A program made the position numbers and the translations under genes. DNA of 15,428 nt, taken from contig JBCCEV010000109.1 in NCBI GenBank assembly GCA_039030125.1, positions 1 through 15,428 of the forward strand. The letters run 5' to 3'. The DNA is from JBCCEV01 sp039030125. Lineage in GTDB: Bacteria; Pseudomonadota; Gammaproteobacteria; Ga0077536. A model generated the notes under the pieces. It saw nothing but the letters and a program-made list of their open reading frames with translations. It was not told where the DNA came from and did not search any database. Positions 1-7,645 of this stretch are shown one piece after another. Position 1 is the stretch's first letter. Each line of letters begins with the position of its first letter.

Positions 1-2
1 CC

Positions 3-365
3 GATTGGCGGACTCCCGACGCGGACTACGCTTGGTATCCCCGGTATAGCAGCACCGATGTGTTCGAATTTCTTCGTGCGGACCTGCGCTCTGGAGAAGT
101 TCCAAGCTACCCTCGACAGGTAGATGGCCTGGATATCTCACTAACGCAGGACGACCTCTATTTGGTGTCTGGCGCGAGGCTTGCCGAGCCCCACCGACTC
201 AACGGGGCCGCGGTGTTAATTTTAGAACTGTGCTCTGGGGACAACACGCCCGCCCAGATCGTCTGCCTATTGCAAGCCGCGTTTGACCTTGAATCAGCGC
301 CAGAAGTGGTGGTGCTAGAGTTTCTCTCTTTTGCTTACGCGGTAGGCTTGATTCGCGGAAAATAG
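3..365 (+). CDS. C-terminal part of a protein ending in a PqqD-like domain (5' end outside window)
   Basis: The frame is open from the first bases to a TAG stop, so this is the 3' end of a longer gene. The GTG at 60 is an internal codon candidate rather than a convincing start, because the reading continues upstream with sensible sequence (DWRTPDADYAWYPRYSS). The last 75 or so residues have the PqqD fold pattern: a small strand region (LYLVSGARL), then the family signature H-R-L-N-G-A-A-V-L-I-L-E-L-C-S-G, a helix resembling 'xIVxLLQxAFDL', and a final helix ending in VGLIRGK. PqqD-like domains bind leader peptides of ribosomally made peptides for radical SAM or other modifying enzymes, and also occur as stand-alone or fused modules of unknown role. 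The N-terminal part cannot be identified from what is visible. The cyclase gene converges on it, with only 18 bp between stops. Confidence 0.75.
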   Translation, partial: DWRTPDADYAWYPRYSSTDVFEFLRADLRSGEVPSYPRQVDGLDISLTQDDLYLVSGARLAEPHRLNGAAVLILELCSGDNTPAQIVCLLQAAFDLESAPEVVVLEFLSFAYAVGLIRGK

Positions 366-383
366 AGTGAGGGCTTGATGGTC

Positions 384-2129
384 TTAGCCGATAAGGTTGG
401 CTTTGGCGAACGCGCGGCGGTACTTTTCGCGATCGTTATCGAGTCGGTAGGCAAGCTTGTGAATGTACTCACGCGCCACGAATTCCGGAAACAGACGCCG
501 TACCTCCGCGACCTGAAGAGCACTGTGCTTGCCGTCGCCGAGTTCGGCATGACAAGCGGCCAAGTGTAAGTGGTGTTCGGCCTGGAGGTCGGAAATCTTT
601 TTAAACGAAATGACGGCTTCGCTGAACTGTCCGGCAAGAAACTGGGCTGTACCCAGGTAACTGAGGCGGTGGTCTGGCAAATACGGGTCAACCTGCAATG
701 CGCGTTCGAGGTACGGGATGGCTTCTTCGGCTTGACCATTTGCAGTCAAGGCATCGCCATACTGTGACATCACCCTGGGATCGTTGGGATTTAAATCGTA
801 GGCGCGCGCGGCGTGAAACACGGCGCGCTCATAGTTTCTTTGAATCAGGTTGGCGCCTGAAAGGACTCGGTGCGTTTCGAAATCGTCGTTGTCACGTTGC
901 AAGGCCCTGTCGAGACTATTCATGGCCGCATCCAGGATGTCAGGACTACCTTCGGTATAACCTCGCGCAACCGATTGCCACAAGATGCACGCTTGCCAGG
1001 CGTGATTGGCAGCGTAGCTGTCGTCCAGTTCTATCGCTTTAGCTATGAGGGTTTGAGCCTCGCGGTTGTCGTTGAAGGTTCGTCGGTGGTGATGAAATTT
1101 GGCGCGGAGTAGATATTGGTAAGCCGCAAGATTGGTCGGCGACTTGCCCTGGGTCCTTTGTAGTTCAGCAGTTTCGATACGACTTGGCAAAACGCCGGTA
1201 ATGCGGCTCGCGATTTCATCTTGCAACGCGAACATGTCGTCCATTTCACGGTCGAAGCGCTCGGTCCAGGCGGCTGTATTACTTTCGGTTTCGACCAGCT
1301 CGGCGGTCACTCTCACGCGACTACCGGCGCGCCGCACGGAGCCTTGGACGACGAAGTCAGAGTCCAATTCGTCACCGATTTGTTTAGCCGTCTTCTGCGC
1401 GCCGCGATAGGCAAACGCGGTATTGCGCGCGATGATCATCAATGACCTTATTTTGGAAAGCTCGGTGGTGATATCTTCGGCTAACCCGTCTGCCAAGTAG
1501 TCGTCTTCTTCATTGCTGCCGAGATTTTGAAAGGGCAGCACGGCTATCACGGGTCCCCACGCAGTCTCCTCAGTCTCATCGGCAGCGTCGACAAAGGCTT
1601 CAGCTTCGGTTTCGTCGACAATCTTGTGGGCATGAACCGCGTACTCGACGCCTTTAACATTTTGTTTGCCGAGATCACGGGTATGCAGACCGACTAAGTG
1701 CTTGGCAAGATCCCGGACGCTGGCCGAGATGCAGATCCCACCGGGCTCCGCCAGTGCTTGGAGGCGGGCGGCGACATTAACGCCATCGCCATACACCGTG
1801 CCGTCACCCTTGACCAGGATGTCACCCAGATTAAGTCCGATCCTGAACTCCATGATGCGGTGGTCTGGCGCATCGTCATTGACCACCGACAGCCGTTGCT
1901 GGAGGATCACCGAGCACTTGACCGCGTTTATCGCGCTGCCGAAGGTTGCCAAGACGCTATCGCCAGCGGTATCGACCAGCGTACCGCTATGTTCATCTAC
2001 GGTTTGACGAAAAGTCTCTCGACAGGTGTCGAGCGCCGCGACGGTTGCAACCTCATCATCACCCATCAGACGGGTGTAGCCAACAACGTCGGCGTTAAGT
2101 ACCACCGCGAGTTGTCGCGTCGCGCTCAC
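384..2129 (-). CDS. Class III adenylate/guanylate cyclase domain protein with TolB-like and TPR domains
   Basis: A 581-residue cytoplasmic protein with no membrane segment. Residues 5-170 form a class III cyclase catalytic domain: metal Asp14 (LNADVVGYTRLM) and Asp57 (TAGDSVLATF), and the transition-state pair Asn118/Arg122 (GDGVNVAARL). The two nucleobase-recognition positions differ from the textbook Lys/Asp: by spacing they are Asp53 and Thr111. Thr is known in class IIIb cyclases; Asp53 is less usual. Residues about 193-315 match the TolB-like N-terminal domain common in such fusions (VIAVLPFQNLG, YLADGLAEDITTEL, FVVQGSVRRAG). Residues about 330-560 are TPR-like helices (for example 'LNPNDPRVMSQYGDAL' and the repeat after it). 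The start is GTG at 2129, preceded by a weak GAGAAG. The frame stays open upstream but has no better start. It follows the crotonase gene by 55 bp on the same strand and may be cotranscribed. The cyclic nucleotide made, if any, cannot be told from sequence. Confidence 0.9.
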   Translation of the reverse strand: MSATRQLAVVLNADVVGYTRLMGDDEVATVAALDTCRETFRQTVDEHSGTLVDTAGDSVLATFGSAINAVKCSVILQQRLSVVNDDAPDHRIMEFRIGLNLGDILVKGDGTVYGDGVNVAARLQALAEPGGICISASVRDLAKHLVGLHTRDLGKQNVKGVEYAVHAHKIVDETEAEAFVDAADETEETAWGPVIAVLPFQNLGSNEEDDYLADGLAEDITTELSKIRSLMIIARNTAFAYRGAQKTAKQIGDELDSDFVVQGSVRRAGSRVRVTAELVETESNTAAWTERFDREMDDMFALQDEIASRITGVLPSRIETAELQRTQGKSPTNLAAYQYLLRAKFHHHRRTFNDNREAQTLIAKAIELDDSYAANHAWQACILWQSVARGYTEGSPDILDAAMNSLDRALQRDNDDFETHRVLSGANLIQRNYERAVFHAARAYDLNPNDPRVMSQYGDALTANGQAEEAIPYLERALQVDPYLPDHRLSYLGTAQFLAGQFSEAVISFKKISDLQAEHHLHLAACHAELGDGKHSALQVAEVRRLFPEFVAREYIHKLAYRLDNDREKYRRAFAKANLIG

Positions 2130-2184
2130 GTTGAACTTCTCATCGGCTAACTGTAATCGGTCGAGGCCATTAGTAGCACCTGCG

Positions 2185-3003
2185 CTAATCTCCAGAGAAA
2201 GCAGCTTCGGTCTTGTTCAGGTAGGCGTTTGCCGCCTGTTTTTGATCGCTGGTGGTAAAGGTCAAGATATTTTGATCGGCATCCCCGTGCATGATGGCGC
2301 AATCCAAGGCACCGGCGTATTGATTGATGCTTTTTTTGATCATTTGCGCCGCGACCGGTGATTTTGCGGCGTATCGCGCGGCGAATTCAAGCGCTTGTTC
2401 CATGAGTTCATCGACCGGGACTAGTGCTTCCAAGAGTTGCCATTCGTTAAGCTCAGGGGCGTAGATCCGCTCGCCGCCGATGAGCAATCGTTTGGCAAGT
2501 GCTGGGCCAAATGTGCGCACCATCAGCGGTACGCTTTGCCACATCAGGTTCAGACCGAGGTCGATTTCTGGAAACTGCAGGAAACAGTCATCGGCACCGA
2601 TCCGAAAATCGGTGGCGCAAGCCAAACAGCCACCACCACCGATGGCGCCGCCACGCCACGCCGAAATTGTGATTTGGTCCATTGCCAGCAATGCGTTGAT
2701 TGCGCGGGCGCCGGCCTGCGAGCGTCGCCGTTTAAGAACGAGAGGCACTTCGGCTTCCGCGCTCATGCCATCTATATCCGCGCCCGCCGAAAAGTGTTTT
2801 CCGGCGCCCACAAAAATCACCACTCGAGACTCGGCATCGTGACGGAAATCTCTCGCGACGGCTTCTATTTCGGTTAAGAAATCGTAGTTCACGGCGTTTG
2901 CACGGGCCGCTCGGTTGAAGGTGACGATGCTGATGAATTCGCGCTTCTCTACACTCAAATACTCGTAGCTCAAAATGGTTCTCCCGCGTGACTTGTCTGC
3001 CAC
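2185..3003 (-). CDS. Enoyl-CoA hydratase/isomerase (crotonase) family protein
   Basis: A 272-residue crotonase-fold enzyme, the usual length for the family, acting on acyl-CoA thioesters in the cytoplasm. The oxyanion-hole segments are visible: HFSAGADIDGM (residues 70-80) and GGAIGGGGCLACATDF (118-133). The second catalytic acid of hydratases is kept as Glu146 (FPEIDLGL), but the position of the first (Glu144 in rat mitochondrial enoyl-CoA hydratase) aligns with Cys126. The enzyme may therefore be an isomerase or another crotonase activity rather than a classic hydratase. The GTG start is well supported by AAGGAG about 6 bp upstream (around 3008-3013). It is divergent from the GT29 gene, with 43 bp between starts, and lies just upstream of the cyclase gene. 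Substrate is unknown. Confidence 0.9.
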   Translation of the reverse strand: MADKSRGRTILSYEYLSVEKREFISIVTFNRAARANAVNYDFLTEIEAVARDFRHDAESRVVIFVGAGKHFSAGADIDGMSAEAEVPLVLKRRRSQAGARAINALLAMDQITISAWRGGAIGGGGCLACATDFRIGADDCFLQFPEIDLGLNLMWQSVPLMVRTFGPALAKRLLIGGERIYAPELNEWQLLEALVPVDELMEQALEFAARYAAKSPVAAQMIKKSINQYAGALDCAIMHGDADQNILTFTTSDQKQAANAYLNKTEAAFSGD

Positions 3004-3013
3004 TTGGCTCCTT

Positions 3014-3019
3014 TATACT
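3014..3019 (+). promoter_or_regulatory. Possible -10 element for the GT29 gene
   Basis: TATACT lies in the 43-bp divergent interval, about 28 bp before the ATG at 3047. A poor -35 match (TTGTCT, 2993-2998) sits only 15 bp upstream, inside the crotonase gene's first codons. The assignment rests mainly on the -10 match. Confidence 0.25.
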
Positions 3020-3046
3020 CGACATCGGCTGTGAACCGCTAATCCG

Positions 3047-3694
3047 ATGACTGAAGTTCCTCTCATCTACCGATCTCGCAACCGGCGACCGCTCAAAGTT
3101 GACGGCAGCGTGGCTGTCGTGGGTAGCAGCGACCTGCTAGCCGGTAATCACTTTGGGGCTGCTATTGACGCCCATGACGTGGTTTTTAGATTCAATCTCG
3201 CGCCTGTTGGCGGCGAATTCTTGGCGCACACCGGTAGTCAGGCAGACTACTATTTGATGAGCCAGCACATCACGACGCATAAATTCCCGCATGCCAAGGC
3301 CGAGCAGCAACGATTTATTCGCATCTGCAGGAAATGCGAGGTGATTTGTTACCCGGGCCATGAAAAAAATATCTTGCCCTATAACAAGCGGCCGTTTCAT
3401 TTAGGGATCACCCCAGACACCGTTAACCAGATAATGACGCCTTTAGTGAACGACACCGCATATCGCTTTAGCGTGCACCATCATCCGCGCAACGGCATCA
3501 AGCTGTTGGCGTGTTTGCTGGCTGTTGGGATAAGGCCTGCGCTTTTCGGATTCGATGTGGTGGCCCGCGGTGAGAACCGCCACTACTTCGATGACGAAGT
3601 TCAAATTGAAGGCGAGAAAACGGGGCATAAACCCAGCATTGAGTATGGTTTGTTGCTCGCATTGAGCGATCGAGGCCTTATAGAAATCTATTAG
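3047..3694 (+). CDS. Glycosyltransferase family 29 (sialyltransferase-like) protein
   Basis: A 215-residue protein carrying the sialylmotifs of GT29, the family of animal CMP-sialic-acid-dependent sialyltransferases. Motif L spans about residues 21-70 (SVAVVGSSDLLAGNHFG, then IDAHDVVFRFNLAPVGG and a GSQADYYL end). Motif S spans about 146-170 (HPRNGIKLL, then ALFGFDV). The very-short motif is H179-x4-E184 (HYFDDE), where the His is the expected catalytic base. There is no signal anchor, unlike the type II Golgi enzymes; the protein is essentially the catalytic core and is probably cytosolic, acting on a lipid-linked or cell-surface glycan precursor. The donor (CMP-sialic acid, CMP-Kdo or another nucleotide sugar) is not settled by sequence. 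The ATG has no clear Shine-Dalgarno. No other glycan gene is adjacent; the next gene is a metallo-hydrolase 76 bp downstream. Confidence 0.85.
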   Translation: MTEVPLIYRSRNRRPLKVDGSVAVVGSSDLLAGNHFGAAIDAHDVVFRFNLAPVGGEFLAHTGSQADYYLMSQHITTHKFPHAKAEQQRFIRICRKCEVICYPGHEKNILPYNKRPFHLGITPDTVNQIMTPLVNDTAYRFSVHHHPRNGIKLLACLLAVGIRPALFGFDVVARGENRHYFDDEVQIEGEKTGHKPSIEYGLLLALSDRGLIEIY

Positions 3695-3770
3695 TGGCGA
3701 ATGTGCCGGGCACGCTAAACTAGTGTCGCCGGTGATATGAAAACACTGGGAACTCAAGGGGAAGTAGAGC

Positions 3771-4562
3771 ATGCATGTTGAACAGATCTGGACCGGTAAC
3801 GCGTACCGGAATTTTAACTACCTCATCGTCTGCCCCGAATCTGGCGAGGCACTGGCGGTTGACCCGTTAGATCACGAGAAATGTTTGGGCAAGGCCAAGA
3901 AAAACGGCTGGCAAATCACGCAGGTCTTGAACACCCATGAACATTTCGACCATACCGGCGGCAACGAGGCAGTGGTTAAGGCGACAGGAGCCACGGTGCT
4001 GGCGCATGCCAACGCCAAAGATTCTATTCCTGGTCTTGATCGAGGTTTGAGCGCGGGTGATGTTATTAAGGTGGGTAAATCGGTGGAGCTTGAAGCGCTC
4101 GACACCCCGGGCCATACGATGGCCCATGTCTGTTTACTTTCCCGAACAGACACACCGTCTCTGTTTTGTGGCGATACCCTGTTCAATGCGGGGGCTGGAA
4201 ATTGTCATAACGGAGGACATCCAGAGGAGCTTTACGATACTTTCATGCAGCAGCTTGCGGCCTTGCCGGAAAAGACATTGATCTACCCGGGTCACGACTA
4301 CATGATAAACAACTTGGGGTTTACGCTCGATCGTGAACCGGATAACTCGCAGGCAAAAAAGCTCCTCGACGATATCGAAGATCAAGATCCGAGCGCCGCG
4401 CTGGTTTCAACGCTGGCCATGGAGAAAGAAATTAACACCTTCTTTCGGCTGACCAGTCCCTCTGTTATTGCAAGACTTCGCGAAGCGTTTAGCGATGTTC
4501 CCGAGGATCCCGATCCTAAAACGGTGTTCTTGAAACTGCGTGAGTTGCGTAATTCTTGGTGA
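3771..4562 (+). CDS. Glyoxalase-II-like metallo-beta-lactamase-fold hydrolase (hydroxyacylglutathione hydrolase family)
   Basis: A 263-residue metallo-beta-lactamase-fold hydrolase with the complete dinuclear metal site: H56-x-H58-x-D60-H61 (THEHFDHTGG), His115 (PGHTMAHV), Asp135 (FCGDTLF) and His174 (YPGHDY). The C-terminal helical extension (from about residue 185, including FFRLTSPSV) matches the glyoxalase II architecture, in which it helps bind the glutathione part of S-lactoylglutathione. The loop after Asp135 reads AGAGNCHNGG instead of the GCGR-type loop of classic GloB, so this is a related subgroup and the thioester substrate may differ. The ATG has a purine-rich AAGGGGAAG upstream (around 3757-3765). 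Its TGA stop touches the opposite-strand stop of the TRAP large permease. Confidence 0.85.
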   Translation: MHVEQIWTGNAYRNFNYLIVCPESGEALAVDPLDHEKCLGKAKKNGWQITQVLNTHEHFDHTGGNEAVVKATGATVLAHANAKDSIPGLDRGLSAGDVIKVGKSVELEALDTPGHTMAHVCLLSRTDTPSLFCGDTLFNAGAGNCHNGGHPEELYDTFMQQLAALPEKTLIYPGHDYMINNLGFTLDREPDNSQAKKLLDDIEDQDPSAALVSTLAMEKEINTFFRLTSPSVIARLREAFSDVPEDPDPKTVFLKLRELRNSW

Positions 4563-5912
4563 TCAGCCATAGGCCTTTGCGGGCAGCCACGTCACCAACT
4601 CCACCCAGTTGAAAATCACGATGATGCCCACCAGTTGCAAGACGATAAAAGGGATAACGCCGCGATAGATTGTGTTGACATCAATGGCGATCGGCGAAGC
4701 CCCTTTCATATAGAAGATCGCGAATCCTACCGGTGGCGTTAGGAAGCTGGTTTGCAAACACACCGCGAAGAGCACCGTGAACCACACCGGATCAAAACCA
4801 AGGCCAGTTACGACCGGTGCCACCAGCGGCAAAATGATCAAGGTGAGCTCGATCCAATCGAGAAAAAAACCAAGCACGAAGGTCGCAACCAGAATACTGA
4901 TCACAACGCCGTTGGGACCGAACGGCAATCCCAACAACACACGCTCGACGAGTTCGTCGCCGCCCAAACCGCGCAAAACCAGAGAGAACGCGGTTGCGCC
5001 TAGCAACACCGCGAAGATAAACCCCGTAGTGCGGCTGGTTTCCCGCATGACATCGGCAAATTGTGCGCGATTGAGACCGCCACCCCAGATGGCTAGTATC
5101 AGCGCGCCGGCCGCGCCAACGCCCGCCGCTTCGGTAGGGGTGGCGACACCCAGGAAGATGCTGCCTAGAACCGCGAATATTAACGTTGCAGGGGGTAGGA
5201 CCGCGGCGACGAGTGTTCCCAGGGTTTGCCAGCCTAGAGGTTCGCTCTTGGTCGCGGGCGCTGCGTTGGGTTTTAGCACCCCATAGGTGATCAGATAGAG
5301 CAGGTAAAAACCGCCGAGCAGGGCGCCAGGGAAGACCGCGCCGAGGAACAGATCGCCGACACTCATGCTCATGCGGTCGGCCATTAGCACCAGCATGATG
5401 CTCGGTGGGATCAATATTCCCAAGGTTCCTACCGCGCACACCGTGCCGCTGGCGAGTGATTTCTCGTACCCCTGATTCACCATTGCCGGCAAACCAAGTA
5501 AGGTGAGCAAGACCACCGAGGCGCCAATGATGCCGGTGGTGGCCGCGAGCATGAGTCCGATCAAGGTGACGGTAATGGCGAGGCCGCCATTGATGCCGCC
5601 GAGTAATCCCGCAAGGCTTACCATTAAGCGATTCGCGATACCGGCCCGGTCCAGCAGTAAGCCCATAAAAATAAACATGGGTAGTGCGACCAATACCCAG
5701 CTCTCCATGACGCTCCAGAGGCGCTCAATGGTTAGCGCGGTATAGTTCCAATCGAGCGCGATATCGAGATCAAGATCAACGCGCGCGACAATCGCCACGG
5801 CGGTAAACAGCACGGCCAGACCGGCCAGGATCCAGGCTACGGGGAAACCGCTGAACACCAGCAGCATGAAACTCATGAACATCGCGACTGCAAGCCATTC
5901 GTTGGCGGGCAT
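4563..5912 (-). CDS. dctM: TRAP transporter large permease subunit (DctM family)
   Basis: A 449-residue highly hydrophobic protein with about twelve membrane segments and the features of DctM, the Na+-coupled transport subunit of TRAP systems. Recognisable pieces are the N-terminal GFPVAWILAGLAV, the WVLVALPMFIFMGLLLDRAG segment, GTLGILIPPSIMLVLMADR, and near the C-terminus FFLDWIELTLIILPLVAPV followed by LQTSFLTPPVGFAIFYMKG. It works in the inner membrane with the small permease and the binding protein, both encoded immediately upstream in the order P-Q-M. The ATG at 5912 is only 5 bp past the dctQ stop, so translation is probably coupled. The 3' end abuts the metallo-hydrolase stop with no room for a terminator in between. 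Confidence 0.95.
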   Translation of the reverse strand: MPANEWLAVAMFMSFMLLVFSGFPVAWILAGLAVLFTAVAIVARVDLDLDIALDWNYTALTIERLWSVMESWVLVALPMFIFMGLLLDRAGIANRLMVSLAGLLGGINGGLAITVTLIGLMLAATTGIIGASVVLLTLLGLPAMVNQGYEKSLASGTVCAVGTLGILIPPSIMLVLMADRMSMSVGDLFLGAVFPGALLGGFYLLYLITYGVLKPNAAPATKSEPLGWQTLGTLVAAVLPPATLIFAVLGSIFLGVATPTEAAGVGAAGALILAIWGGGLNRAQFADVMRETSRTTGFIFAVLLGATAFSLVLRGLGGDELVERVLLGLPFGPNGVVISILVATFVLGFFLDWIELTLIILPLVAPVVTGLGFDPVWFTVLFAVCLQTSFLTPPVGFAIFYMKGASPIAIDVNTIYRGVIPFIVLQLVGIIVIFNWVELVTWLPAKAYG

Positions 5913-5917
5913 GGTTG

Positions 5918-6436
5918 CTAATCCGATCCGCTAAGATACGACCATAGGCGGCTCAGCCGGGCAATCGTGGCGAGCAGAAGCAGCGCGAAGCCGAGCGGCA
6001 GCACGCCCTTAATCAGCCAACGATAGGGCAGACCACCGGGGCTTTGCGAAACTTCACCGAGCGACCAACTGGCCACCACGAAGGGCCCACTGAAATAAAG
6101 CACCAAGGACAGGAAGGGCAAAACGAGTAGTAAGGTTCCATAAAGCTCGATCCAGGCTTGTATTCGGGGTGGGCAGCGCTCATGAAGTACATCGACCCGA
6201 ATGTGGCTGTCGTGGATATCCGCATAACTTAACGCCAACAAGAATCCGGCGGCATAGAGATGCCACTGCAACTCTTCGAGCTCGATGCGGCCTTCGCCAA
6301 AAAAATATCGCAAAATCACGTTGCCCACGATAACCAGCATCAGCAGCGGCCACAGCCACGATGCCGTCTGCCCCAGCCAATTTAGAGGCGCTTCCAATCC
6401 GCGCGATAACGCCGTATGAGGTAATTTCAATTTCAT
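5918..6436 (-). CDS. dctQ: TRAP transporter small permease subunit (DctQ family)
   Basis: A 172-residue protein with four predicted membrane helices, as in the DctQ family: one in LWPLLMLVIVGNVILRYFFGE, one in LYAAGFLLALSYADI, one in LLLVLPFLSLVLYFSG, and one near the end in VLPLGFALLLLATIARL. The segment after helix 1 (ELQWHLYAAGFLLALSYA, then DSHIRVDVL) is the usual DctQ signature. I chose the ATG at 6436 (MKLKLPHTAL), 2 bp after the dctP stop. A longer in-frame reading to 6475 would overlap dctP and adds no family sequence. It assists DctM in the inner membrane. Confidence 0.93.
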   Translation of the reverse strand: MKLKLPHTALSRGLEAPLNWLGQTASWLWPLLMLVIVGNVILRYFFGEGRIELEELQWHLYAAGFLLALSYADIHDSHIRVDVLHERCPPRIQAWIELYGTLLLVLPFLSLVLYFSGPFVVASWSLGEVSQSPGGLPYRWLIKGVLPLGFALLLLATIARLSRLWSYLSGSD

Positions 6437-6438
6437 GC

Positions 6439-7572
6439 TTAGAAGTCCCGTGGCAGATAGCCACGGACCTTCCAATGGCGATAGGTTTCGCGAAACCGTA
6501 CTTGCGATTCCAAGATACGCTCAAACCATTCGTTCGCGGCTGCTTCTTCATCTAAAACCCGCAGCGTCACCTGGTGCAATTCGCGCAGCACGTTTTCGGG
6601 AAGCGTTTCGGCGCTGACGCCGTTTTCGCTAAACCCCGCGATCACCGGACCTTGCAGCGATTCGCTATTGGCGATCGTTCGGATGGTGCTGGTGTAGCAC
6701 GCAGCTTCAATGATTGCTTGATCGGATGCCGACAACGCGTTCCACTTGTCGAGATTGATCATTAAATGGCTTGCCGAGGCGGGCTGATGCCAGCCTGGGT
6801 AATAATTGAACGAAGCAATACGATTAAAGCCAAGAACCTGATCAACGATAGGTTGCGAGAACTCGGTCGCATCGATCGCGCCCTTCTCTAGCGCTTGAAA
6901 TATTTCGCCGCCCGGCAGCATTGTGACGGAGGCGCCTAGCCTCTCGATGACTTTGCCACCGATCCCGGCGAAGCGGATCTTTAAACCCGCAAGATCGTCG
7001 AGATCTTCAATCGGTTGGCGAAACCAACCCGCGGTCTCAGGGCCGATCAGGCCGCATAGGATCGGGTGGACCCGCTGTTCGTGATAGAGCGCTTCGCCCA
7101 AGGGTTTACCGCCACCGTCAAACCACCAGGCAAGAAATTCAATGGGCTCCATTCCGAACGGCACCGCTCCAATCAACGGCGAGGCGGGGATTTTGCCCTG
7201 GTCGTAGCCCGACCAAGTGTAGCCAGCTTCGACTTTCTTATCTCTAACCGCGTCAGTGATCGAAAATGCGGGAACGACTTCACCGGGTTCGAAGACCCGA
7301 AACTCGATTGCTCCTGCGCTAGCGGCACGCACGGTTTCGGCGAAAGTTTCTGGGGTTCGCCCAAGACCTGGGATCGTGGTGTGAAAAGCAGAGGGCAGCC
7401 GCCATTCGATCCGTTTTAGCGCGGCGGCGGGCTCCGGAGAACTTGAAGCGGTTGGAGTAGCCGCTGGCCTTATCGCCAAACTCATCAACAATCCGGTAAG
7501 GAAGGCAATAACCACGGCGGCGAGCAAGGCGGTGGGACTAAATGCACCGGTTTGTCGGTTGTTAGAGGGCAA
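6439..7572 (-). CDS. dctP: TRAP transporter substrate-binding protein, TakP-like (DctP family)
   Basis: A 377-residue periplasmic binding protein that captures the ligand for the TRAP permease. An N-terminal hydrophobic helix (about residues 13-34) is followed by a Pro/Ala/Ser linker (36-50) and no lipobox Cys, so it is either cleaved or held as a membrane-tethered protein. The DctP core is clear: Arg200 in GLKIRFAGIGGKV (the carboxylate-binding Arg of the family), GGEIFQALEKGAIDATEF with Glu237, and the NYYPGWHQP stretch. The last two resemble TakP-type proteins, which bind 2-oxo acids or lactate with a cation. The ligand is thus probably an organic or keto acid, but is not fixed by sequence. 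The start is TTG at 7572 with a modest GAGGAT upstream; no ATG precedes the hydrophobic helix. First gene of the operon. Confidence 0.93.
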   Translation of the reverse strand: MPSNNRQTGAFSPTALLAAVVIAFLTGLLMSLAIRPAATPTASSSPEPAAALKRIEWRLPSAFHTTIPGLGRTPETFAETVRAASAGAIEFRVFEPGEVVPAFSITDAVRDKKVEAGYTWSGYDQGKIPASPLIGAVPFGMEPIEFLAWWFDGGGKPLGEALYHEQRVHPILCGLIGPETAGWFRQPIEDLDDLAGLKIRFAGIGGKVIERLGASVTMLPGGEIFQALEKGAIDATEFSQPIVDQVLGFNRIASFNYYPGWHQPASASHLMINLDKWNALSASDQAIIEAACYTSTIRTIANSESLQGPVIAGFSENGVSAETLPENVLRELHQVTLRVLDEEAAANEWFERILESQVRFRETYRHWKVRGYLPRDF

Positions 7573-7577
7573 TGCGC

Positions 7578-7583
7578 TATGAT
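7578..7583 (+). promoter_or_regulatory. Possible -10 element for selO
   Basis: TATGAT (5 of 6 to the consensus) lies in the 73-bp divergent interval between dctP and selO, about 60 bp upstream of the selO ATG. No good -35 box is seen at 16-18 bp, so the call is weak. Confidence 0.25.
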
Positions 7584-7645
7584 CCTCAGCGATTCAACCG
7601 CGATACTGACACGAGTTGGCTTGAACCTCTAACGAGTGATTGAAC

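Noticed and set aside
1698..2150. A 150-codon plus-strand frame antisense to the cyclase domain
   Set aside because: Antisense shadow of a well-supported catalytic domain; no family features.
4792..5439. A 215-codon open frame on the minus strand in another frame of dctM
   Set aside because: It lies inside the dctM coding region, is Arg-rich and lacks the composition of a real protein; dctM has clear family motifs there.
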